From contig DATAZV010000471.1 in assembly GCA_036271855.1 (NCBI GenBank), positions 1 to 18,064 on the forward strand: DNA of 18,064 nucleotides, read 5' to 3'. The notes below the pieces were generated by a model. The model did not search any database. It saw nothing but the letters and a program-made list of their open reading frames with translations, and was not told the DNA's origin. Below are positions 1 through 6,761 of the stretch, in pieces. The DNA comes from JAQGMJ01 sp036271855 (lineage in GTDB: Bacteria > Pseudomonadota > Gammaproteobacteria > Burkholderiales > JAEUOS01). Both the position numbers and the translations under genes were made by a program. Each line of letters starts with the position of its first letter. Within the stretch, counting starts at the first letter, position 1.

Positions 1-1
1 T

Positions 2-598
2 CTGACCATTGTCTGCTTCGCCTCCTGCATGTTCTCGCTGGTGTTTTTCCTGCCGGTGTACCTGCAGCTGGGTCATGGCGTCTCCGCCCAGCATGCCGGG
101 TTGATGGTGCTGCCGCTGACCTTCGGCATCGTCACCGGCTCAACCACCACCGGGCGCCTGATCTCGAAATTCGGCAAGCCGAAATGGATTCCGGTTGGCG
201 GCATGGCGATTGCCAGCGTCGGCCTCCTGTTGATGGCGCTGGTGCCGCCGGTGGCCAACCTGATCAGCGGACTGGGCTTTGTTTGCGGACTGGGCTTCGG
301 CACCGTGATGCCGACTTCGCAAGTCGTGATCCAGACCCTGGCCGGCCGCGGCCGCCTGGGCATCGCCTAGGCCACCACCTCACTGGCGCGCTCCACCGGT
401 GCCTCGCTGGGCACTGCGCTGTTTGGCGCGCTGTTGTTCGCCTATCTCGGCGGCCTGGATATCCACAGCGCCGCCGCACTGTCCGACACCGAACGCCTGG
501 CGGTGATACGCGCGTTTCACCACTCTTTTTTCGGCGCCGCCCTGCTGGCGGCGCTGGGCTCGTGGGTCGCTTCGCGGGTGACGCAGACCGCCCTCTAG
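2..598 (+). pseudogene. DHA2-family (EmrB/QacA-like) MFS exporter, 3' part, interrupted by an amber codon
   Basis: The frame is open from the left edge, so the 5' part lies outside the window. It encodes about 122 residues of hydrophobic MFS sequence (LVFFLPVYLQLGHG, LPLTFGIVTGS, then a Gly-rich helix ending GFGTVMPTSQVVIQ) and meets a TAG at 368-370. The same frame then continues for 75 codons (ATTSLARSTGASLGTALFGALLF and a final helix) to a TAG at 596-598. Both pieces match the conserved C-terminal region of 14-helix DHA2 drug exporters, where an LG-A-A segment runs directly into an R-S-GG-LG-A-FG motif, so the stop splits one ancestral protein. A single C-to-T change (CAG to TAG) would explain it. 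I see no frameshift and no good restart codon after the stop. A sequencing error is the main alternative. The gene ends 3 bp from the converging phaZ stop, with no terminator visible between them. Confidence 0.75.
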
Positions 599-601
599 CA
601 G

Positions 602-1825
602 CTACGCGTGCATGTGGACGAAGTCGCGCAGCATCGGGTAAATCTCGTTCTGCCAGCGCCGGCCGTTGAACACACCATAGTGGCCGACACCAGCCTGCAC
701 GTGATGCAGCTTGCGGTTCATGCGGATGCCGCTGCACATATCCTGCGCCGCCAGTGTTTGCCCCAGGGCGCAGATGTCGTCGCGCTCGCCTTCCACCGTC
801 ATCAGCGCGGTGCGGCGGATCGCGGCGGGGTCGATCTTGTGACCCTTGTATTCGAGCTTGCCCAGCGGCAGGGCGAATTCCTGGAAGATTTTTTGCACTG
901 TCTCGAGGAAGAATTCGGCCGGCAGATCCGACACCGCCAGGTACTCCTCGTAAAACTCCTTGATGCTCTCGGCCTTTTCCGGGTTGCGCGCGTGCATGTG
1001 ATTGAACATGTCGATGAAGGCCTGCGAATGGCGCTCCATGTTCATGCTCATGAAGGACGAGATCTGCACAAAGCCCGGGTAGACGCGGCGGCTGGCGCCG
1101 GCATAGCGCATCGGCACCGTGCCGATCAGGTTTTTCTCGAACCACTCGATCGGCTTGCTCATCGCCAGCTCGTTGACCTTGGTCGGATTGACGCGGCAGT
1201 CGATCGGACCGGCCATCAAGGTCATGGTGCGCGGCTGCGCCGGATGGTTGTCTTCCGCCATCAGCGCCACCGCGGCCAGCGCCGCCACCGTCGGCTGGCA
1301 CACCGCCACCAGGTGGGCGCCGGGGCCGAGGAACTCGAGGAACTTGATCATGTGCTCGATATAGTCTTCGAGCCCGAAGCGCCCGGCCTCGGTGGGCACG
1401 TCGCGCGCGTTGTGCCAGTCGGTGATGTAGACGTCGTGGTCCGGCAGCATGGTCAGCACGGTGCCGCGCAACAGCGTGGCGAAGTGGCCCGACATGGGAG
1501 CCACGATCAGCACGCGCGGCTGCTGCACCGCGCTGTCCTTGGCGAAATGCAGCAGGGTGCCGAAGGGCGTGTGAAACGGCGCCTCTTCGCGGATCGCGAC
1601 TTCCTTGCCGGCTATGGTCACCGAGGGAATGTTGAACGGCGGCCGCTTGTAGGTCAGGCCGGTGCGCGAGAACACGTCGTAGGCGGCCGAGAGGTCGTAC
1701 TGGTACATGCGCTCCGGCACCCAGGGCCAGGGCGAAGGCTCCCCCAGAAGGGAGGCGGCATTGCGGGCAAAAAAGCGCAGCGGGTCCATCAAATCCGCAT
1801 ACGCCTGGTAGGCCTGGTAAAGCAT
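602..1825 (-). CDS. phaZ: Intracellular poly(3-hydroxybutyrate) depolymerase PhaZ
   Basis: This 407-residue protein matches the intracellular PHB depolymerases of Ralstonia/Cupriavidus, which release 3-hydroxybutyrate oligomers from storage granules in the cytoplasm. There is no signal peptide. The nucleophile region reads HLVAVCQPTVAAL, with Cys176 where ordinary lipases have Ser; this Cys is characteristic of the family. Asp349 (EGERDD) and His382 (GVGHYG) follow at the spacing expected for the Cys-Asp-His triad. The start was set at the ATG at 1825 because the N-terminus MLYQAYQAYADLMDPLRFFA is family-like and because a sigma-54-like promoter at 1866-1880 would lie inside the coding region if the upstream ATG at 1900 were used. 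The gene is divergent from the GST-like gene at 1983 and convergent with the MFS remnant. Confidence 0.95.
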   Translation of the reverse strand: MLYQAYQAYADLMDPLRFFARNAASLLGEPSPWPWVPERMYQYDLSAAYDVFSRTGLTYKRPPFNIPSVTIAGKEVAIREEAPFHTPFGTLLHFAKDSAVQQPRVLIVAPMSGHFATLLRGTVLTMLPDHDVYITDWHNARDVPTEAGRFGLEDYIEHMIKFLEFLGPGAHLVAVCQPTVAALAAVALMAEDNHPAQPRTMTLMAGPIDCRVNPTKVNELAMSKPIEWFEKNLIGTVPMRYAGASRRVYPGFVQISSFMSMNMERHSQAFIDMFNHMHARNPEKAESIKEFYEEYLAVSDLPAEFFLETVQKIFQEFALPLGKLEYKGHKIDPAAIRRTALMTVEGERDDICALGQTLAAQDMCSGIRMNRKLHHVQAGVGHYGVFNGRRWQNEIYPMLRDFVHMHA

Positions 1826-1865
1826 AGAGTTGTCCGCCGCTTGGTGCTGTTTTGAGTAGTACAAG

Positions 1866-1880
1866 GCAATAGCTGTGCCA
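1866..1880 (-). promoter_or_regulatory. Sigma-54-like -24/-12 promoter for phaZ
   Basis: Read on the minus strand the sequence is CTGGCACAGCTATTGC, with the leading C at 1881. GG and GC are separated by exactly 10 bp, and the match to the sigma-54 consensus (YTGGCACG-N4-TTGCW) is near perfect. With the -12 C at 1866, transcription would begin near 1854, giving a leader of about 29 nt before the phaZ ATG. An activator (enhancer-binding protein) site could not be identified. Confidence 0.6.
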
Positions 1881-1893
1881 GAGAGGCTTTTAA

Positions 1894-1910
1894 TTGGCAT
1901 GTGCCTTGCA
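1894..1910 (+). promoter_or_regulatory. Sigma-54-like -24/-12 promoter for the tailed GST gene
   Basis: TTGGCATGTGCCTTGCA has GG and GC separated by 10 bp and a single departure (T for C) in the conserved GGCAC block. Predicted initiation near 1921 would leave a leader of about 60 nt before the ATG at 1983. It lies back to back with the phaZ element, with 13 bp between them. Confidence 0.55.
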
Positions 1911-1982
1911 ATGTGCCGAAGAAGAAGTCGCTACCCCAATACGGGGCCGGGGCTTCATTTCATAGAAAAGCGTGGAACCACC

Positions 1983-2780
1983 ATGGCTACAAAGACCAGC
2001 AAGACCGCCAAAACCACCAAGGCGCCCGCGAAGGCTGTCAAGCCCGCGGCGAAGAAGGCGGTTGCCAAGGCTCCGGTTAAGGCGGTGAAAAAACCCGCCG
2101 CCAAACCGGCCAACACCACCTCCAGCGGCGCCACCACACTGACCATCAGCAGCAAGAACTATTCGTCCTGGTCGATGCGCGGCTGGCTGCTGGTCAAATT
2201 CGCCGGTGTGGGGTTCGAGGAGGTGATGCTCTCATCCGCCGACGCCGCCGCCAAGGCGGAAATCCTGCTGCTTTCGCCGTCTTTCCTGGTGCCCTGCCTG
2301 ACCCATGGGCATGTGAAGGTGTGGGACACGCTGGCGATCGCCGAATACCTGAACGAGCTGAAGCCGAATGCGGGCCTGTTGCCGACCGAAAAAGTGGCGC
2401 GCGCCATGTGCCGTTCGGTCTGCGGCGAAATGCACTCCGGCTTTTCCGCCATGCGCGCCGCGCTGCCGATGAACCTGAAGGGCCACTTCCCCAAGTTCAA
2501 GGTCTGGTCGCGCGCCCAGGCGGACATCGACCGCATCGTCGAGATCTGGAAAGAGTGCCTGGGTGCCTACGGCGGGCCTTACCTGTTCGGCAAGAAAATC
2601 AGCATGGCCGACGCCATGTACGCGCCGGTGGTAACGCGCTTTCTTACCTACAACGTGCAGCTGGACGAAGACTGCGCCGCTTACTGCAAGACCATCATGG
2701 CCCTGCCCGAGGTGAAGGACTGGATCAGCGCCGCCAAGCGCGAGCCTGACGACATCGACGAGCTCGATGTCGAATTTTGA
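1983..2780 (+). CDS. Glutathione S-transferase-fold protein with lysine-rich histone-H1-like N-terminal tail
   Basis: The protein has 265 residues. Residues 1-50 are built almost only from Lys, Ala, Pro, Thr and Val (13 Lys, no acidic residue), with motifs such as KPAAKKAVAKAPVKAV. This resembles histone-H1-like/AlgP tails and the DNA-binding tails of PHA-granule proteins PhaF and PhaM. From residue 51 a GST N-terminal thioredoxin-like domain follows: ISSKNYSSWSMRGWLL with the usual Ser-rich catalytic segment, the cis-Pro segment FLVPCL (Pro104), and DTLAIAEYLNE in place of the usual E-S glutathione-contact motif. The all-helical C-terminal domain runs to about residue 250 (LFGKKISMADAMYAPV). 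The ATG at 1983 is chosen over an in-frame ATG at 1875, which lies upstream of the predicted transcription start. The GST assignment is firm; substrate and role are unknown. Confidence 0.88.
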   Translation: MATKTSKTAKTTKAPAKAVKPAAKKAVAKAPVKAVKKPAAKPANTTSSGATTLTISSKNYSSWSMRGWLLVKFAGVGFEEVMLSSADAAAKAEILLLSPSFLVPCLTHGHVKVWDTLAIAEYLNELKPNAGLLPTEKVARAMCRSVCGEMHSGFSAMRAALPMNLKGHFPKFKVWSRAQADIDRIVEIWKECLGAYGGPYLFGKKISMADAMYAPVVTRFLTYNVQLDEDCAAYCKTIMALPEVKDWISAAKREPDDIDELDVEF

Positions 2781-2825
2781 GCAACGACGCCCGCCGCAAT
2801 AGCTGGTTTTTCGCCGTACTTACCC

Positions 2826-2899
2826 CATAAAATCGGCCGGCTTTGCCGGTGATTTTATGCAGTCTGAACCCGGACAAAAGCAGGTTTTACTTTTGTCCG
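2826..2899. repeat. Two-hairpin repeat element, copy 1
   Basis: Hairpin 1 (2826-2859, 34 nt) pairs CATAAAATC with GATTTTATG and, inside that, CCGGC with GCCGG around a TTT loop. After an 11-nt spacer, hairpin 2 (2871-2899) pairs CGGACAAAAG with CTTTTGTCCG. The same architecture, with compensatory base changes, occurs at 15581-15655. Copy 1 lies between the convergent GST and cupin genes and ends 7 bp before the cupin stop codon, so it probably also acts as a transcription terminator. Read from the cupin side the T-tract is poor. Confidence 0.8.
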
Positions 2900-2906
2900 A
2901 ACGCCC

Positions 2907-3332
2907 TTAGGCCCATGGTTTCGGCGCTGGAACCTCGGCCGGGCCTTCGGCGATATCGACAGTGGTGAAATCCGCCGGGCCGACCACTTCCAGGTACTCC
3001 ATGTCCGGCGAATAGTCGAACAGATAGTGCTGGATGCCGGGGCGCTGGTGCACGCAATCGCCGGCTTCGACCAGGGTTTCCTTGTCTTCGTACATGAACT
3101 TGGCCCAGCCTTTGAGCATGATCACGATATGGAAATCCGCCTCATGGCGGTGCCATCCGGTGCCTTTTTCCGGTGCGGCGCCGGCCACCACCAGTTGTGC
3201 GATCACCTTGCCGTGGGTAGCGTCGGCGATCCCCAAGTCGCGGTATTTGAAAAAATCCCGCAGGCCTTCGGTGCGAAATTCGGTGTCACCCGGTTTGACA
3301 TGCGAAAACAGCGTGGCGGTCTTGTCCAGCAT
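2907..3332 (-). CDS. Small single-domain cupin protein
   Basis: This 141-residue protein is a single cupin barrel. Motif 1 is GWHRHEADFHIVIMLKG, with His61 and His63; the position usually held by the metal-binding Glu is near His68. Motif 2 is GDCVHQRPGIQHYLF, with Pro98, Gly99 and His102. Together these suggest a His-rich mononuclear metal site. The start at 3332 is supported by GAGGAG about 7 nt upstream (CCGAGGAGCCCGCC then ATG); an in-frame ATG at 3359 lacks such a site. There is no signal peptide. Function could be a dioxygenase, isomerase or small-molecule sensor, and the sequence does not decide. It is transcribed alone and convergently with the GST gene. Confidence 0.85.
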   Translation of the reverse strand: MLDKTATLFSHVKPGDTEFRTEGLRDFFKYRDLGIADATHGKVIAQLVVAGAAPEKGTGWHRHEADFHIVIMLKGWAKFMYEDKETLVEAGDCVHQRPGIQHYLFDYSPDMEYLEVVGPADFTTVDIAEGPAEVPAPKPWA

Positions 3333-3786
3333 GGCGGGCTCCTCGGCGGTGGTCTTCATTGTTGCGAAGCACAAAAAATGCCAGTGAGCGAGCTTGTCCG
3401 ATGGGCACGAAAACGGTGCGGTGGGGCGAATGCAGCCGCACCAACCTGATAAAACCTGAGGTTTTTCCCTATTTTGGAAAGAGCACCCTATAAAAAGACA
3501 GGTATTTGAAGCGTTTATGCAACACAACTGTGTTGGTGCCGGCGCACTAGGTGCCACGGCGAATTACAGTGCGGCTCGCCCGCTGGTCTCAGCACAAGCG
3601 TCTCGGGTGATGCGGCCACGGCGGAACATGCTGCGATGTTAAAGAGCGCGGCCGAACGCGGATGCCGACCTGGTTTCAAACATACGCGAACTCGTCAACT
3701 AAGTGTGGTTGATTTGCTTAGCCGGCGTGGGGCAGTTCGGGCCAGGCAATAGCCTCGTGCTTATGCGCCAAAACGCCTCGGGCGGA
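3333..3786. other. Non-coding stretch upstream of the cupin gene
   Basis: No convincing gene is present. The stretch is less GC-rich around 3440-3520. It contains a small hairpin (AAAACC tga GGTTTT, 3451-3465) and an inverted repeat at 3520-3535. It should hold the cupin promoter on the minus strand, but I found no hexamer pair that I trust. The part from 3540 to 3786 shows no recognisable structure. Confidence 0.5.
3520..3535. promoter_or_regulatory. Operator-like inverted repeat upstream of the cupin gene
   Basis: CAACACA and TGTGTTG form a perfect 7-bp inverted repeat around an AC centre. It lies about 190 bp upstream of the cupin start. A regulator site is plausible, but no cognate protein is evident. 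Confidence 0.3.
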
Positions 3787-3815
3787 TTGCTGTGTTCCAG
3801 TGTATACAATAGAAT
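3787..3815 (+). promoter_or_regulatory. Sigma-70-like promoter of the MmgE/PrpD operon
   Basis: TTGCTG (3787-3792) and TAGAAT (3810-3815) are separated by 17 bp. The -10 matches TATAAT at 5 of 6 positions, the -35 is weaker. Initiation near 3822 gives a leader of about 148 nt before the ATG at 3970. A palindrome occupies the spacer, which fits a repressible promoter. Confidence 0.5.
3801..3808. promoter_or_regulatory. TGTATACA palindrome, candidate GntR (FCD-type) operator
   Basis: TGTATACA is a perfect 8-bp palindrome lying between the putative -35 and -10 hexamers. FCD-type GntR regulators commonly bind short palindromes of the GT-N-AC type, including GTATAC cores. The regulator encoded at the end of this operon (10671-11420) is the natural candidate. 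I noticed no second GTATAC in the other intergenic gaps. Confidence 0.45.
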
Positions 3816-3862
3816 CCATGGCGTGTTTTAGAGTGCTTCGCACCTCGCCGGCAGGCGCGTAG

Positions 3863-3918
3863 CGGTCGCCGGTCGCCGGTTGCCGGTTGCCGGTTGCCGG
3901 TTGCCGAATGCCGATTGC
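3863..3918 (+). repeat. Heptanucleotide tandem repeat, 8 units, in the operon leader
   Basis: Eight 7-bp units run without interruption: CGGTCGC twice, CGGTTGC four times, then CGAATGC and CGATTGC. The array sits in the predicted 5' leader, about 50 bp before the first start codon. The central four units are identical, which is typical of a slippage-prone minisatellite. Confidence 0.85.
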
Positions 3919-3969
3919 CGAAATTCCTCCACACCCCGTACCCACCTTTACTCCTGAGTTGATCCCGCA

Positions 3970-5367
3970 ATGAGCGATTCCCCACGCGACAATCCCTATA
4001 CCCGCGGCCTGGCGCAGTTCGTCTCCGGCCTGCAGTTCGAAGACGTACCGGCCGAAGTGATCCAGCGCATCCGCCTGCTGATCCTCGACTCCCTCGGCTG
4101 CGCGCTGTACGGCGCCAACCTGCCGTGGTGCCGGATCCAGCAGGACGTGCTGGGCAAGGTAGACCAGTCCAGGGGCGCGGCGGTTTGGGGCACCAATCTG
4201 CGCCTGTCTTCGCCGCACGCGGCGCTGATCAACGGCACCCAGGTGCAGGGTTTCGAGCTGGACGACGTGCATCGCCAGGGCGTGCTGCACGTAGGAGCCG
4301 TGGTGTTGCCGGCGTTGCTGTCGATTGCCGAATCGCGGCGCAATCTTTCGGGCAAGGAGTTTCTCGCCGCCGCCGTCGCCGGCTACGAAGTCGGCCCGCG
4401 CGTGGGCGTGTGCATGGGTCCGGAGCACATCGCGCAGGGCTGGCATTCGGGCGCGACCCTGGGCGTGTTTTCCGCCGGCGCCGGCGCCGCGCGCGGCCTC
4501 AGGCTGGATGCGCAAAAGACGGTGCACGCGCTGGGCATCGCCGGCACCCAGGCCGCCGGGCTGATGGCGGCGCAATACGGCGCCATGGTCAAGCGCATGC
4601 ATGCCGGGCGTTCCTCGCAAAGCGGCTTGTACGGCGCGCTGCTGGCCGAAGGCGGCTTTACCGGCATCGAAGACGTGCTGGAAAGCGAATACGGCGGTTT
4701 TTGCTCCACCTTCTCGCGCTCCAACGACCGTTTCAACCTGGCCGAATTGACCAATGGCTTGGGGTCGGTATGGCAGACCATGGGGGTGGCGCTGAAGTTC
4801 TACTCCTGCGTCGGCAGCAACCACACTACGCTGGACGCCCTGCGCATCATGCAACAGCAAAAACCTTTCGGCGCCGAGGACGTGGACAAGATCATCGTGC
4901 ACGGCTCGAAGGTGACGATGGAGCACGTCGGCTGGAAATACCATCCGAGCGGCCTGGTGTCGGCACAGCTCAATCTGCCGTATTGCGTGGCCACCCTGCT
5001 GCTGGAGGGCGACTGCTTCGTCAAGCAGTTCACCGAAGACAAGGTGGCCGACCCGGAGCGCATGCGCATCGCCGAAAAAGTGCAGGTGGCCGAAGATGCC
5101 GAGATCACCGCCAAGGGTTCCAAGTTCCGCCACATGGTGCATGTGGAGACTTATCTCAAGGACGGCACGGTGCTCAAGGCCACGGTGGAGGCCGGGCGCG
5201 GCAACGAGCGCAACTTCGCCAGCGAGGCCGACGTGGTGGAAAAATTCCGCAAGCTGGCCGTGCAGGCGCTGCCGGAAAAACAGGTCGATGCGCTGCGCGA
5301 CGCCGTGCTCGGGCTGGAAAAGCTCGACGACGCCGGCAAGATCGTTGACTTGATGGTCAAGGCCTAA
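3970..5367 (+). CDS. MmgE/PrpD family protein 1
   Basis: This 465-residue protein belongs to the MmgE/PrpD family, whose members include 2-methylcitrate dehydratase, cis-aconitate decarboxylase and iminodisuccinate epimerase. Family positions visible are ELDD (Asp98/Asp99), His107 in HVGAVVLPA, His159 in GWHSGATLG, Lys208 in MVKRMHAG and Lys276 in ALKFYSC. These line up with the active-site residues described for cis-aconitate decarboxylase, so it is probably an active enzyme on a small polycarboxylate. The helical N-terminal domain spans about residues 1-270, followed by the alpha/beta lid domain. The ribosome-binding site before the ATG is weak. It is the first gene of a tightly spaced operon, with 9 bp to the next gene. 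The reaction cannot be assigned from sequence alone. Confidence 0.9.
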   Translation: MSDSPRDNPYTRGLAQFVSGLQFEDVPAEVIQRIRLLILDSLGCALYGANLPWCRIQQDVLGKVDQSRGAAVWGTNLRLSSPHAALINGTQVQGFELDDVHRQGVLHVGAVVLPALLSIAESRRNLSGKEFLAAAVAGYEVGPRVGVCMGPEHIAQGWHSGATLGVFSAGAGAARGLRLDAQKTVHALGIAGTQAAGLMAAQYGAMVKRMHAGRSSQSGLYGALLAEGGFTGIEDVLESEYGGFCSTFSRSNDRFNLAELTNGLGSVWQTMGVALKFYSCVGSNHTTLDALRIMQQQKPFGAEDVDKIIVHGSKVTMEHVGWKYHPSGLVSAQLNLPYCVATLLLEGDCFVKQFTEDKVADPERMRIAEKVQVAEDAEITAKGSKFRHMVHVETYLKDGTVLKATVEAGRGNERNFASEADVVEKFRKLAVQALPEKQVDALRDAVLGLEKLDDAGKIVDLMVKA

Positions 5368-5376
5368 GCCGCTGCG

Positions 5377-6729
5377 ATGGGCCAGGACACCGCTGCCGTC
5401 ACGCTGGCGCGTTTCGCCGCCGGGCTTACGCTCGCCGCCGTGCCGGCGCCGGTGGTCGCGCGGGCGCGCAATTGCATCATCGACACCGTGGGCGTGGCCG
5501 CTTTCGGCAGCCGCTTTCCCTGGAGCCAGGCGGTGGCGCGCTATGCGGGACGCTTCGGCGCCGGCGGGCCATGCACGGTATTGGGCATGCCGCAACTGCG
5601 CCTGCAGGCGCCGATGGCGGCGCTGGTCAACGGCGCCTTCGCTCACGCTTTCGAGCAGGACAGCCTGCGCAAGCCGGGGGCGGGCGTGCATCCGGGCGCG
5701 GTGCTGTTGCCGGCGGCGCTGGCGGCGGCCGAGCAAGCGGGCGCCTCGGGCGAGAAGTTGTTGCAGGCATTCATCGCCGGGTGCGAGGTGATGTTTCGCA
5801 TCGGCGCGGCTTCAAAACATTCGAGCGAGGCGCTGGGCTTTCATGCACCGGGGCTCACCGGGCCTTATGGCGCGGCGATTGCGGCCGGGGTGGTGATGGG
5901 CCTGAGCGCGGAGCAACTGGCCCATGCATTGGGGATCGCCGGCTCTTTGTCCTCGGGCCTGCTCGCGTTCACCAAATCGGCTGGGGGCGGCGAAGTCAAG
6001 CGCCTGCACCTGGGGCGCGCAGCAGAGGCGGGCGTGCTGGCCGCCGGGCTGGCGGCGGAGGGCTTTGGCGGGCCGGAGACCATACTGGAAGGGCGCTACG
6101 GTTTTCTCGAAGCGTATTGCCGTGATGCCGATGCTTCGAAGCTGACGGTCGATCTGGGCGAGCGCTGGGAGGTCGAGCGCATTTGCATCAAGGCTTATCC
6201 CTGCCATGTCACCGCGCATACGCCGGTGGAGTCACTGCGCACGCTGATGGCCGAGCACGGATTTGCCGGGGACGAGGTCGAGAGCATTGCCTTGAGCGTT
6301 TCCGGCAAAGTGCTGAGCCACCACGACATACGCGCACCCGCCGACCTGATGCAGGCGCAATACAGCGTGCCGTTTTGTGTCGCGCTGGCGCTGTATCGCG
6401 ATCCGTCGGACCCGCGCTCCTTCAACCAGGAGGCGCTGGCTGATCCGCGCATCGCGACGGCCTGCCGTGGCATCCTGCTGCAGGGCTATGGCCAGGCCGA
6501 TGGCGCCAAGGGCGCGTGGCAAAGCCGGCTCGATGTGCAGTTGCGCGACGGGCGGCGTTTCAGCGTGGACCGCGAAACCTTTCGCGGCGCGCCGGAGCAG
6601 CCGCTGGATGACGCGGCGACCGACGCGAAATACCGGCGCCTGACCACCGACCTGGCCGCCGGCACCAGCGAGCGCTGGCTCTCCAGCTTGCGCGGCCTTG
6701 GCGGCCCGGCGCAGCTGGACCTTCGATAG
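5377..6729 (+). CDS. MmgE/PrpD family protein 2 (divergent)
   Basis: This 450-residue MmgE/PrpD member is clearly different from its two neighbours. His105 (VHPGAVLLPA), His156 (GFHAPGLTG), Lys208 (EVKRLHLG) and Lys272 (CIKAYPCH) are present. The paired-Asp motif found in the other two copies is altered: AFEQDS keeps the first Asp (Asp95) but has Ser96 in place of the second. It is therefore probably catalytic, with a changed substrate pocket or reaction. The ATG lies 9 bp after the previous stop without a good Shine-Dalgarno sequence, so translational coupling is likely. The next gene follows after about 30 bp. Confidence 0.88.
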   Translation: MGQDTAAVTLARFAAGLTLAAVPAPVVARARNCIIDTVGVAAFGSRFPWSQAVARYAGRFGAGGPCTVLGMPQLRLQAPMAALVNGAFAHAFEQDSLRKPGAGVHPGAVLLPAALAAAEQAGASGEKLLQAFIAGCEVMFRIGAASKHSSEALGFHAPGLTGPYGAAIAAGVVMGLSAEQLAHALGIAGSLSSGLLAFTKSAGGGEVKRLHLGRAAEAGVLAAGLAAEGFGGPETILEGRYGFLEAYCRDADASKLTVDLGERWEVERICIKAYPCHVTAHTPVESLRTLMAEHGFAGDEVESIALSVSGKVLSHHDIRAPADLMQAQYSVPFCVALALYRDPSDPRSFNQEALADPRIATACRGILLQGYGQADGAKGAWQSRLDVQLRDGRRFSVDRETFRGAPEQPLDDAATDAKYRRLTTDLAAGTSERWLSSLRGLGGPAQLDLR

Positions 6730-6761
6730 AGGGGCCGGGAAAGAACATGGAGGAGACAGGC

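Noticed and set aside
368..370. TAG read as pyrrolysine or programmed readthrough
   Set aside because: An exporter has no reason for such a residue at this position and no context element is visible. A point mutation or base-call error is simpler.
3517..3642. A 41-codon plus-strand ORF in the non-coding region
   Set aside because: It overlaps the inverted repeat at 3520-3535, has no Shine-Dalgarno sequence I trust and no recognisable family. Its start resembles a nucleotide-binding Gly motif only superficially.
3863..3918. Heptamer array as a possible CRISPR array or replication iteron set
   Set aside because: The units are contiguous without spacers, so it is not CRISPR. There is no rep gene or AT-rich unwinding region nearby, so an origin is unsupported.
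3718..5736. A 672-codon open frame on the minus strand
   Set aside because: It is antisense to MmgE/PrpD-1 and also crosses the heptamer repeat, where it only yields repetitive residues (ATGNRQP). No domain is visible.
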